Positions 1-7,319 are shown, numbered from the stretch's first letter. The stretch: 7,593 nucleotides of DNA from an uncultured Oscillospiraceae bacterium (GCA_934621665.1 CAKTUT010000085.1:1-7593), one strand, 5' to 3'. The notes: generated by a model not told the origin, from the letters alone. Program-made: numbers and translations.

Positions 1-1
1 C

Positions 2-3000
2 GCATATCCCGTGGTGGAGGCCGACGGCTCAGACTCGTCGATGCTGGATAACACGCTGGAATTTCTGATGTTCAGCGGCATTGCGCTTCCCAAGGCTGTG
101 ATGATGACGATCCCAGAACCGTGGAGCAAGGATAAGAATATGTCCCGGGAAATGCGTGATATGTTCCACTATTATGCCACAATGATGGAGCCGTGGGACG
201 GCCCGGCGGCTATTTTGTTCTCAGACGGTGATCTGGTTGGCGCGGTGCTCGACCGCAACGGTCTGCGGCCGGCACGTTATCTGGTTACGGACGACGGGTA
301 TCTGATTCTGGCGTCGGAGGTGGGAGCGCTGCCCATTGCGCCGGAGAAAATTGTCCGCAAATCGCGCCTTCAGCCGGGGAAAATGCTGCTTGTTGACACA
401 AAAACGGGAACGGTACTGGAGGATCGCGAGATCAAGCACCGCTATGCGACAGAAAATCCCTACGGCGAGTGGCTCGATCAGGAGCTGCTGCAATTGAGCG
501 ATATTCCGATTCCAAACCGCAAGGTGCATGAATACAGTGCGCTGGAGCGCCGCCGGCTATATAAAATCTTCGGCTACACCTATGACGATATCCACTGCGC
601 CATTTTGCCCATGGCGAAAAACGGTGCAGAGCCAACGGCGTCGATGGGCGCGGATATTCCGTTGGCGGTGCTGTCGGAAAAGCACCAGCCGCTGTTTTAC
701 TATTTCAAGCAGATGTTTGCACAGGTTACAAACCCGCCCATTGATGCGCTGCGCGAGGTAATTGTCACCGATACCACGGTGTATGCGGGTTCTGACGGCA
801 ATCTGCTTCGCGATTGCGCAGAAAACTGCCGCGTGCTGCAAATCAACAATCCTGTGCTATCCAGCCGCGATCTTATGAAAATTGAGGGGCTGGATATGCC
901 GGGGCTGCGCGCAAGCAAGGTGTCGCTGCTCTATTATAAGAACTCGTCGCTGGAGCTGGCGCTGGAGCGGCTGTTTGTCGCGTGCGATAAGGCATATTAC
1001 GCAGGCGCGAACATCCTGATTCTCTCCGACCGCGGTGTGGACGAAAACCACATTGCCATCCCGTCGCTGCTGGCGGTGTCGGCAGTGCAGCAATATCTGG
1101 TGCGGACGAAAAAACGCACGGCTATCTCGCTGATTCTGGAGAGCGGCGAGCCGCGCGACGTGCACCATTTTGCTACGCTCTTTGGCTATGGTGCGAGCGC
1201 CATCAATCCCTATCTTGCGCAGGACTGCATTGGCGAGCTGGTTGCAGACGGCGCGCTCAATAAGGACTATTACGCGGCGATTGACGCGTATAACAAGGCA
1301 GTTCTTGACGGCGTGGTGCGCATTGCCTCCAAAATGGGCATTTCCTGCATGCAGTCGTATGAGGGCGCACAGATTTTTGAAGCTGTCGGCATCTGCAAGG
1401 AGGTTGTGGACAAGTATTTCACCAAGACGGTCAGCCGCGTGGGCGGTATTGGCCTTGCGGAAATGAATGAAGCGGTTGTCTGGCGGCATGACCGCGCCTA
1501 TGACCCGATGGATTTGAGCGTCGATCTGACGGTAGACTCCTCCGGCTTCCATAAGCTTCGCACAGGAAGCGATATGGAGGATCATATGTACAATCCGCTG
1601 ACGATCCTGACGCTGCAAAAGGCGGTGCAGACGGGCGATTTTGAATGCTTCCGGCGCTATTCCGCCATGGTTGACGATGAGCAGCTGCCGCATACCATTC
1701 GCGGCCTGCTTGGCTTCCGTGTTTTGCCCGACAGGACAATCGCACTGGACGAGGTAGAGCCGGTATCGGAGATTGTCAAACGCTTTAAAACCGGGGCGAT
1801 GTCCTATGGCTCTATTTCCGCCGAGGCGCACCGCTGCCTTGCCATTGCGATGAACCGTCTTGGAGGCAAGTCCAATTCCGGCGAGGGCGGCGAAGAGCCG
1901 TCGCGCTTTGGAACAGAGGAGAACTCTGCGATCAAGCAGGTGGCTTCCGCCCGCTTTGGCGTGACGAGCGAGTATCTGGTAAACGCCCGGGAGATTCAGA
2001 TCAAGCTGGCACAGGGTGCAAAGCCTGGCGAGGGCGGACATCTGCCGGGCGGAAAGGTCTGGCCGTGGATTGCGCATACGCGCCACTCCACGCCGGGTGT
2101 GGCGCTGATTTCCCCTCCGCCGCACCACGATATCTATTCTATCGAGGATCTGGCGCAGCTGATCTATGATCTCAAGTGTGCGAACGAAAACGCAAATATC
2201 TCCGTAAAGCTGGTCTCGGAAGCGGGCGTCGGCACGATTGCGGCCGGCGTAGCCAAGGCCGGCGCGCAAACGGTTCTGATTTCCGGGTATGACGGCGGCA
2301 CGGGCGCTGCGCCCAGAAGCTCTATTTATAACGCGGGGCTTCCGTGGGAGCTTGGCGTTGCCGAGGCACACCAGAGCTTGATTGCAAACGGCCTGCGCGG
2401 CCGCGTGCGGCTGGAGGCCGACGGCAAGCTGATGACGGGGCGCGATGTTGCCATCGCGTGTATTCTGGGGGCGGAGGAGTTTGGCTTTGCCACTGCGCCG
2501 CTGGTCAGCCTTGGGTGCGTGATGATGCGTGTGTGCAATTTGGACACCTGCCCGATGGGTATTGCCACGCAGCGGCCGGATCTGCGGAAGAACTTCTGCG
2601 GCAAGCCGGAGTATGTTGTAAACTTTATGGAGTTCGTGGCGCAGGAGCTGCGCATGATTATGGCGCAGCTTGGCGTGCGGCGTGTGGACGATCTAGTCGG
2701 CCACACCGAATATCTGCACGTGCTGCCGCATCTGATTACGCAGCGCGCGGCAATGGTGGATGTATCGGGCATTCTGGCGCGCAGCGGCGAAGAAAACTGT
2801 CACTTCCAGTCGGCGCAGATGTTTGATTTCCAGCTGGAGCAGACGCTGGACAAGCGGCTTTTGATGGGCATGCTGCCGAAAAAGGGCAAGCCCGCCGCGC
2901 CGAAGTGCTGTGAAACGGAAATCTCCTGTACCGACCGCGCGTTTGGCACGCTGTTTGGCGCAGAGGTCACGCGGCGCTATGGCGATACGCTTGCGGATGA

Positions 3001-3694
3001 CACGTTTGTGGTCAACTGCCGCGGCGGCGCGGGACAGTCGTTCGGCGCGTTTTTACCAAAAGGCGTGACGCTTTCGCTGACCGGCGACAGCAACGATTAT
3101 TTCGGAAAGGGACTCTCCGGCGGTAAGCTGATTGTCCGCGCTGACCCGGCGAGTATATTTGAGCCGTCGGAGAATGTGATTATTGGCAACGTTGCGCTTT
3201 ACGGCGCAACCAGCGGCAGCGCGTTTGTCTCCGGCATTGCAGGTGAACGCTTTTGCGTGCGCAATTCCGGTGCGACGGCGGTTGTTGAGGGCGTTGGCGA
3301 CCACGGCTGCGAGTATATGACGGGCGGCACGGTGGTCATCCTTGGAAAAACAGGACGCAACTTTGCGGCCGGAATGTCGGGCGGCGTTGCGTATGTCCTT
3401 GACCCGGAGCACAAGCTCTATCTGCGGGTCAATAAGGAGCTTGTCTCTGTGGAGGCGGTGACGAAGAAAGAGGACGTGGCGCGCCTTAAGGAGTTAATCC
3501 GCCACCATGTGGAGGCGACCGGCTCAGAAAAGGGACGCGCAGTGCTGATGCACTTTGACGAGCAGCTTGTCAACTTCAAAAAGATTATTCCGTATGACTA
3601 CAGCCATATGCTCGGGCTGATTGCAAAGTATGAAGCGGCCGGGATGTGCCGCGAGGATGCGGAAATGGAAGCGTTTTTGCGGCGGGAGGAATAA
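2..3694 (+). CDS. gltB: Glutamate synthase large (alpha) subunit, 5'-truncated by the window edge
   Basis: Large subunit of cytoplasmic glutamate synthase: it transfers ammonia from glutamine to 2-oxoglutarate, giving two glutamates. The open frame enters from outside the window, so about 290 N-terminal residues, including the catalytic Cys of the glutaminase domain, are not visible (estimated from the usual ~1500 aa). Visible in order: the end of the class-II glutamine amidotransferase domain (LDRNGLRPARYLV near 250-290); the central domain (QVTNPPIDALRE near 724-759); the FMN/2-oxoglutarate synthase domain beginning around GAMSYGS (1793-1813), with GEGGE and DGGTGAAP; a 3Fe-4S cluster motif C-x5-C-x4-C with Cys codons at 2516, 2534 and 2549; and the Gly-rich C-terminal beta-helix (GDSNDYFGKGLSGGKL onward, about 3083-3420). 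The frame is uninterrupted to TAA. gltD starts two bases after the stop, with its ribosome binding site inside this gene, so co-translation is expected. The family is certain; the N-terminus is unseen. Confidence 0.97.
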   Translation, partial: AYPVVEADGSDSSMLDNTLEFLMFSGIALPKAVMMTIPEPWSKDKNMSREMRDMFHYYATMMEPWDGPAAILFSDGDLVGAVLDRNGLRPARYLVTDDGYLILASEVGALPIAPEKIVRKSRLQPGKMLLVDTKTGTVLEDREIKHRYATENPYGEWLDQELLQLSDIPIPNRKVHEYSALERRRLYKIFGYTYDDIHCAILPMAKNGAEPTASMGADIPLAVLSEKHQPLFYYFKQMFAQVTNPPIDALREVIVTDTTVYAGSDGNLLRDCAENCRVLQINNPVLSSRDLMKIEGLDMPGLRASKVSLLYYKNSSLELALERLFVACDKAYYAGANILILSDRGVDENHIAIPSLLAVSAVQQYLVRTKKRTAISLILESGEPRDVHHFATLFGYGASAINPYLAQDCIGELVADGALNKDYYAAIDAYNKAVLDGVVRIASKMGISCMQSYEGAQIFEAVGICKEVVDKYFTKTVSRVGGIGLAEMNEAVVWRHDRAYDPMDLSVDLTVDSSGFHKLRTGSDMEDHMYNPLTILTLQKAVQTGDFECFRRYSAMVDDEQLPHTIRGLLGFRVLPDRTIALDEVEPVSEIVKRFKTGAMSYGSISAEAHRCLAIAMNRLGGKSNSGEGGEEPSRFGTEENSAIKQVASARFGVTSEYLVNAREIQIKLAQGAKPGEGGHLPGGKVWPWIAHTRHSTPGVALISPPPHHDIYSIEDLAQLIYDLKCANENANISVKLVSEAGVGTIAAGVAKAGAQTVLISGYDGGTGAAPRSSIYNAGLPWELGVAEAHQSLIANGLRGRVRLEADGKLMTGRDVAIACILGAEEFGFATAPLVSLGCVMMRVCNLDTCPMGIATQRPDLRKNFCGKPEYVVNFMEFVAQELRMIMAQLGVRRVDDLVGHTEYLHVLPHLITQRAAMVDVSGILARSGEENCHFQSAQMFDFQLEQTLDKRLLMGMLPKKGKPAAPKCCETEISCTDRAFGTLFGAEVTRRYGDTLADDTFVVNCRGGAGQSFGAFLPKGVTLSLTGDSNDYFGKGLSGGKLIVRADPASIFEPSENVIIGNVALYGATSGSAFVSGIAGERFCVRNSGATAVVEGVGDHGCEYMTGGTVVILGKTGRNFAAGMSGGVAYVLDPEHKLYLRVNKELVSVEAVTKKEDVARLKELIRHHVEATGSEKGRAVLMHFDEQLVNFKKIIPYDYSHMLGLIAKYEAAGMCREDAEMEAFLRREE
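3684..3690 (+). promoter_or_regulatory. Ribosome binding site that fixes the gltD start
   Basis: GGGAGGA lies six bases before ATG 3697, within the last codons of gltB. It supports ATG 3697 as the gltD start over an in-frame ATG at 3646, which would give an N-terminal extension (MPRGCG...) unlike GltD and lying inside gltB. Confidence 0.75.
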
Positions 3695-3696
3695 GC

Positions 3697-5034
3697 ATGG
3701 GAAAACCAACTGGATTTTTAGAGTATGCGCGCGTAAACTGTCCCGTGCGCGACGCCGCCGCAAGAATGGGCGACTATGCGCCGCTGGAGCTGCCTGTTTC
3801 GGAAAAGAATCGCCGCCGTCAGGCGGGGCGCTGCATGGACTGCGGCGTGCCGATGTGTCAGGCGGGCGTGCGGTTTGAGGGCGAGCTGCTGGGCTGCCCG
3901 CTGCACAATCTGATTCCGGAGTGGAATGACCTTTTGTGGAGCGGGAGCTATGAGAGCGCGCTGGAACGGCTGCTGAAAACAAGTCCGTTTCCGGAGTTCA
4001 CCGCGCGTGTGTGCCCGGCGCTTTGTGAAAGAGCGTGCATCTGCGGCCGGATTTCAGAACCGGTCACTGTGCGTGAAAATGAACTGGCCGTTATTGAATA
4101 TGGCTTTGAAAATGATCTGATGCAGCCGGTTTTGCCGCAGACGCGCTCTGATAAGCGCGTGGCGGTTGTCGGCTCAGGCCCTGCCGGGCTTGCAGCGGCG
4201 TATTATCTCAACCGCCGGGGGCATCATGTGACGGTCTATGAAAAGGACGCGCTGCCCGGCGGACTTTTGACCTATGGCATCCCGGAGATGAAGCTGCCAA
4301 AGGCGGTGGTTGCGCGCCGGATTGCGCTTTTAAAGCAGGAGGGGATCGCGTTCGTGACCGACTGTGAGATTGGAAAGAATCTTTCGGCGCAGGCGCTTGC
4401 GCAGCAGGCAGACGCGGTGATTTTCTGCTGCGGCGCGCAGCAGCCGCGCACGCTTTCCATTGCCGACAGCACGGACGGTGCGGTGTATGCGCTGGACTAT
4501 CTGCGCGCATCGGCGCAGGGACTACTGGAAAAGCATGCGCCTGTTATTACGGCGGAGGGAAAAAACGTGGTGATCATTGGCGCGGGCGACAGCGCGTCCG
4601 ACTGTGTGTCGATTGCGCTGCGGCAGCGGTGTAAAAGCATCACGCAGCTGATTCGCAAGCCGAAATCGGCAAAGACGGAGAAACTGGATCATGCGCATGA
4701 GGAGGCGCAGCGTGTATTTGGCGGTGATATCCGGCGCTATGAGACGCAGGCGGAGGCGTTGGAGCGCGACGAGGCGGGGCGGCTGACCGCTGTTTGTTGT
4801 AAGGGAAGCGGCGAGAGAATCCCGTGTGAGCTGCTGCTGATTGCATCCGGTTTTTCCGGCTGCGGCAAGGCGGCGGAAGAGGCGTATGAAGCTGTCCGGC
4901 AGACGGGCGTTCCGGTGTTAAAGGCCGGAGATATGGACACCGGTGCATCGCTGGTGGTGATGGCAATTGCCGGCGGCAAACAGGCCGCTGCACAGACGGA
5001 TGCGCGTTTGATGGGGTACACAAATATTCTCTGA
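3697..5034 (+). CDS. gltD: Glutamate synthase small (beta) subunit, short variant
   Basis: 445-residue FAD/NAD(P)H-dependent subunit that passes electrons through Fe-S clusters to GltB. The N-terminal Fe-S domain shows C46-x2-C49-x4-C54, then GC67P, and a second set at C106, C110, C114 and C116 (CPALCERACICG). The FAD Rossmann motif is G159-S-G-P-A-G164, with acidic E182 at the end of the second strand. The pyridine-nucleotide motif is GAGDSASDC (295-303). The C-terminal FAD contact region is AGDMDTGASLVV (410-421). As I recall the family, clostridial and actinobacterial GltD is about 470-490 aa, has GGGDTGTDC and a C-terminal GDxRRGQSLVVWAI, and carries a PWPxWP loop before SSHEEG. Here that loop is missing (only KPKSAKTEKLDHAHEEA, 321-337) and RRGQ is replaced by DTGA. 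All Fe-S cysteines and both nucleotide motifs are present, and its place directly behind gltB supports a true partner subunit. A related standalone oxidoreductase subunit (NfnB/PreT-like) is less likely. Confidence 0.93.
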   Translation: MGKPTGFLEYARVNCPVRDAAARMGDYAPLELPVSEKNRRRQAGRCMDCGVPMCQAGVRFEGELLGCPLHNLIPEWNDLLWSGSYESALERLLKTSPFPEFTARVCPALCERACICGRISEPVTVRENELAVIEYGFENDLMQPVLPQTRSDKRVAVVGSGPAGLAAAYYLNRRGHHVTVYEKDALPGGLLTYGIPEMKLPKAVVARRIALLKQEGIAFVTDCEIGKNLSAQALAQQADAVIFCCGAQQPRTLSIADSTDGAVYALDYLRASAQGLLEKHAPVITAEGKNVVIIGAGDSASDCVSIALRQRCKSITQLIRKPKSAKTEKLDHAHEEAQRVFGGDIRRYETQAEALERDEAGRLTAVCCKGSGERIPCELLLIASGFSGCGKAAEEAYEAVRQTGVPVLKAGDMDTGASLVVMAIAGGKQAAAQTDARLMGYTNIL

Positions 5035-5040
5035 AGTAAA

Positions 5041-5060
5041 CACCATTTGTTCAAATAGTG
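5041..5060 (+). repeat. Imperfect palindrome in the gltD-dehydrogenase gap
   Basis: CACCATTTGTTCAAATAGTG is an imperfect 20-bp inverted repeat in which 8 of 10 position pairs are complementary; the exceptions are C5044/A5057 and the central T/T. It starts six bases after the gltD stop, in the 75-base AT-rich gap before the next gene. As RNA it could form a short hairpin with a GTTC loop. No T-run follows, so it is a poor terminator. A repressor site or a processing/stability hairpin would both fit, and chance cannot be excluded. Confidence 0.35.
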
Positions 5061-5093
5061 CAGCCTTTGAGAAATAACGGAATATCATATATG

Positions 5094-5099
5094 AAAGGA
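5094..5099 (+). promoter_or_regulatory. Ribosome binding site for the 2-hydroxyacid dehydrogenase
   Basis: AAAGGA is the only purine-rich SD-like site near this start. It lies 10 bases before ATG 5110 and 4 bases before an in-frame TTG at 5104. ATG was chosen because it is the stronger start codon and gives a usual N-terminus (MSKKRSIGVIGLG). The TTG would add only two residues, so the choice does not affect the function call. Confidence 0.5.
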
Positions 5100-5109
5100 T
5101 GCGTTGGGT

Positions 5110-6060
5110 ATGAGCAAAAAAAGAAGCATTGGTGTGATCGGACTGGGGCATGTGGGCGCGCACGCTGCGTATGCGCTGGCTGTACAGGGCATTGCGGACG
5201 AGCTGATTCTGGTTGACCAGAATGCGCAAAAGCTTGCCAGCGAGGTGCAGGATTTGCGCGATGCGGCAGCCTATCTGCCGCATCGAGTTACTGTTCGTGC
5301 TGGTGGGTTTCAGGAGCTTGGCGCGTGCGATGTGATTATCAACAGCGTTGGAAAGATTGGGCTGCTGTACGAAAGCCATGACCGGCTGACGGAAATGAAC
5401 TACACGATTCCGGCTGTTCGCAGCTATGCAGAGAAAATCCGGGAAAGCGGCTTTGACGGGGTGCTCATCAATATCACAAATCCGTGCGACATTGTTTCCC
5501 GTGAGCTGGCGATTGCGCTTGGCCTGCCGCGCGGGCGCGTGTTCGGCACGGGCACAGGTCTTGACACGTCGCGTCTTTTAAGTGCGCTTGCGCGGCAGAC
5601 GGGGATTGACCATAAGTCAATTACCTGCTATATGCTGGGAGAGCACGGCAACCAGCAGTTTGCACCGTGGTCCTGTGTGAGCTTCCGTGGAATGCCGCTG
5701 GATGTATGGGCAGAAACGGACGAACGCTTCCGATTTGACCGAGCGACGCTTCAGAAAGAGGCCATCGGCGGCGGGTGGGTTACATTTTCCGGAAAGCTGT
5801 GCACCGAGTACGGCATAGCGACAACGGCGGCGCGGATGGCGCACATTGTCCTGCATGATGAAAAGAGCATTATGCCCGCCAGCGCGGAGCTTTGCGGTGA
5901 GTATGGTGAAACGGGGCTTTTTGCCGGTGTTCCATGCGTCATTGGGGCAAACGGCGTGGAGCGGGTAATCGAGCTTCCGCTCAATACGGCAGAGCGCGCA
6001 GCGTTTCACAGCTGCTGCGAGGGTATTCGCCGCAATATGGAGCATCTGAAAGAAATATAG
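5110..6060 (+). CDS. NAD-dependent L-2-hydroxyacid dehydrogenase, L-2-hydroxyisocaproate dehydrogenase-like (LDH/MDH family)
   Basis: 316-residue cytoplasmic enzyme of the lactate/malate dehydrogenase superfamily, which reduces 2-oxo acids to L-2-hydroxy acids with NADH. Seen: NAD Rossmann motif G11-L-G-H-V-G16 with D36 for the ribose; active-site-loop R92; ITNPCD (122-127); GTGTGLDTSR (146-155), carrying the Asp and Arg equivalent to LDH D168 and R171; and GEHG with catalytic H179. Several features point away from plain lactate dehydrogenase. The substrate loop lacks the QKPGETR sequence of LDH and instead reads GKIGLLYESHDRLTEMN, and the usual GEHGDS is GEHGNQQF. From memory, L-2-hydroxyisocaproate dehydrogenase of lactic acid bacteria (hicD) has GEHGNSQF, a similar N-terminus (GIIGLGNVGA) and KESGFHGVL where this protein has RESGFDGVL. 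The neighbouring ilvE makes or consumes the branched 2-oxo acids such an enzyme uses, which supports that substrate class. Family is near certain; substrate is inferred. Lactate or phenylpyruvate remain possible. Confidence 0.88.
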   Translation: MSKKRSIGVIGLGHVGAHAAYALAVQGIADELILVDQNAQKLASEVQDLRDAAAYLPHRVTVRAGGFQELGACDVIINSVGKIGLLYESHDRLTEMNYTIPAVRSYAEKIRESGFDGVLINITNPCDIVSRELAIALGLPRGRVFGTGTGLDTSRLLSALARQTGIDHKSITCYMLGEHGNQQFAPWSCVSFRGMPLDVWAETDERFRFDRATLQKEAIGGGWVTFSGKLCTEYGIATTAARMAHIVLHDEKSIMPASAELCGEYGETGLFAGVPCVIGANGVERVIELPLNTAERAAFHSCCEGIRRNMEHLKEI

Positions 6061-6069
6061 TGTGTTAAT

Positions 6070-6075
6070 AGGAGG
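6070..6075 (+). promoter_or_regulatory. Ribosome binding site for ilvE
   Basis: AGGAGG, a consensus Shine-Dalgarno, sits in the 20-base gap after the dehydrogenase stop. Two consecutive ATG codons follow, at 6081 (5-base spacing) and 6084 (8-base spacing). Either could be the real start, so the protein has one or two leading Met codons. There is no room in the gap for a separate promoter, so ilvE is probably cotranscribed with the dehydrogenase. Confidence 0.7.
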
Positions 6076-6080
6076 CTATC

Positions 6081-7145
6081 ATGATGGAAATCAGCATTAA
6101 AAAAACAGCGCACCCCGGCAAGCTGCCGCCGGCCGATCAGCTCGGCTTTGGCTCTGTGTTTACAGATCATATGTTCCTGATGGATTATACCGATCAGGCG
6201 GGATGGCACAATGCACGCATCGTTCCATTCGGACCGGTCAGCATCTCACCTGCGGCAAGTGTTCTGCATTATGGAACGGAGGTATTTGAGGGCTTGAAAG
6301 CGTACCGGCGTCCGGATGGAAAGGTTCAGCTGTTCCGGCCGTGGGAGAATGTTGCAAGACTGAACCGCTCCTGCGACCGGCTGGGACTGCCGCGTATCAA
6401 TGAGGATGACGGGTTACAGGCAATCCGGGAACTGGTAAGGGTGGACGCTGACTGGGTTCCGATCGCTCCCGGCACGTCGCTCTATATTCGCCCGTTCCTG
6501 TACTCCACAGATCCCACGCTGGCGCTGCACGGTGTGCATGAGGCAACATTTGCTATCATTTTGTCCCCATCGGGAAGCTATTTCAAGAACGGACTTCAGC
6601 CAGTGCCGATTATGGTAGAGACCGAGGACGTGCGTGCGGTACGCGGTGGCACAGGCGAGGCTAAATGCGGCGGAAACTATGCCGCGGCCAATCGCGCAGG
6701 CGACAGAGCGCTTGAGAAAGGCTATTCACAGGTTCTGTGGCTTGACGGCGTGGAGCGGAAATATGTAGAAGAGGGCGGCGGTATGAACGTCATGTTCAAA
6801 ATTGCCGGTACGGTTGTTACGCCAATGCTGACGGGCTCGATCCTGCGAGGCGTTACCAGAAAGTCCTGCATTGAGTTGCTGAAGAACTGGGGTGTTCCGG
6901 TTGAAGAGCGTCTGCTCAGCGTGGACGAGCTTTTTGACGCGGCAAAAAACGGGACGCTGGAGGAGGCGTGGTGCGTTGGCACGGCGGCTGTCATTTCGCC
7001 CATCGGGAAACTGACGTGGAACGACGAAACGTATGAGGTCAACCGGAATCAAATCGGCGCGCTGTCGCAGAGACTCTATGATGAGCTGACAGGCATCCAG
7101 TGGGGGAGGAAACCAGATCCGTTTGGCTGGACGTGTGTCGTGTAA
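6081..7145 (+). CDS. ilvE: Branched-chain amino-acid aminotransferase (fold-type IV, PLP)
   Basis: 354-residue cytoplasmic aminotransferase that interconverts leucine, isoleucine and valine plus 2-oxoglutarate with the branched 2-oxo acids plus glutamate, serving both synthesis and breakdown. The length and N-terminal layout fit the long BCAT type (about 340-360 aa). Seen: VLHYGTEVFEGLKAYR (61-76), typical of the BCAT N-domain; YIRPFLYSTDP (135-145); the PLP-lysine region RGGTGEAKCGGNYAAANR with K195; the cofactor/substrate segment YVEEGGGMNVMF (228-239), in which the usual EEVGTMN reads EEGGGMN; and GSILRGVTRKSCIEL (252-266) for phosphate binding. GTAAVISPIG (300-309) closes the active site. 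It follows the 2-hydroxyacid dehydrogenase by 20 bases and is followed by a strong terminator, so it is probably the last gene of the unit. D-amino-acid transaminase and aminodeoxychorismate lyase share the fold but are shorter and lack these BCAT motifs. Confidence 0.95.
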   Translation: MMEISIKKTAHPGKLPPADQLGFGSVFTDHMFLMDYTDQAGWHNARIVPFGPVSISPAASVLHYGTEVFEGLKAYRRPDGKVQLFRPWENVARLNRSCDRLGLPRINEDDGLQAIRELVRVDADWVPIAPGTSLYIRPFLYSTDPTLALHGVHEATFAIILSPSGSYFKNGLQPVPIMVETEDVRAVRGGTGEAKCGGNYAAANRAGDRALEKGYSQVLWLDGVERKYVEEGGGMNVMFKIAGTVVTPMLTGSILRGVTRKSCIELLKNWGVPVEERLLSVDELFDAAKNGTLEEAWCVGTAAVISPIGKLTWNDETYEVNRNQIGALSQRLYDELTGIQWGRKPDPFGWTCVV

Positions 7146-7164
7146 CAATATGCAGTGAGATAAA

Positions 7165-7182
7165 CACAGCATCAGGGCTGTG
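7165..7182 (+). repeat. Small hairpin after ilvE
   Basis: CACAGC and GCTGTG form a perfect 6-bp stem around an ATCAGG loop, 19 bases after the ilvE stop. What follows is A-rich, so it is not a + strand terminator. It may stabilise the mRNA end or be chance. Confidence 0.3.
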
Positions 7183-7247
7183 CACAAAAAACGAGGCCAT
7201 CGAAAGGCGAACACGCACAAGGACAACAACGAAATACCGCTCAGAGC

Positions 7248-7286
7248 AAAGGAAGTCCTTCCGGGAAACCGGAAGGACTTCTCTTT
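7248..7286 (+). terminator. Hairpin transcription terminator downstream of ilvE
   Basis: A perfect 13-bp stem (7252-7264 with 7269-7281) closes a GAAA tetraloop. Allowing a single bulged T at 7282, four more pairs form (AAAG 7248-7251 with CTTT 7283-7286), so the lower right arm is pyrimidine- and T-rich (CTTCTCTTT). No other stem in the window is as strong. Position, stem strength and loop fit intrinsic termination of the upstream operon before the next gene. The U-tract is impure (TTCTCTTT), so efficiency is uncertain. Confidence 0.8.
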
Positions 7287-7293
7287 CACCCAA

Positions 7294-7319
7294 AGGCCTC
7301 TGGTTTACACCCTAGGCCT
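7294..7319. repeat. Paired AGGCCT palindromes around a possible -35 element
   Basis: Two copies of the 6-bp palindrome AGGCCT (7294-7299 and 7314-7319) are spaced 20 bases start to start, about two helical turns, and flank TTTACA at 7304-7309. This would suit a dimeric or cooperative DNA-binding protein at a promoter. Short GC-rich palindromes also occur by chance, and the promoter itself is weak. Confidence 0.25.

Noticed and set aside
857..2371. Long open frame (504 codons) on the minus strand opposite gltB
   Set aside because: It lies wholly antisense to a clearly conserved gltB, has no recognisable domains, and is rich in Arg, Ala and His as expected of the reverse reading of GC-rich codons.
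2344..2826. 160-codon + strand frame inside gltB
   Set aside because: Out-of-frame shadow across the highly conserved FMN and Fe-S region of gltB; Arg/Ala/Gly-rich, with no motif.
3646..3696. N-terminal extension of gltD to an upstream in-frame ATG
   Set aside because: It would overlap gltB by 49 bases and add residues unlike GltD. The strong ribosome binding site at 3684-3690 points to ATG 3697.
5067..5095. Promoter TTGAGA with TATGAA before the dehydrogenase gene
   Set aside because: The -10 would overlap the ribosome binding site, and transcription would start almost at the start codon, removing that site from the mRNA.
6061..6080. T-box or leucine-responsive leader before ilvE
   Set aside because: Only 20 bases separate the dehydrogenase and ilvE; there is room for a ribosome binding site only. 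The 75-base gap before the dehydrogenase is also too short and lacks T-box features.
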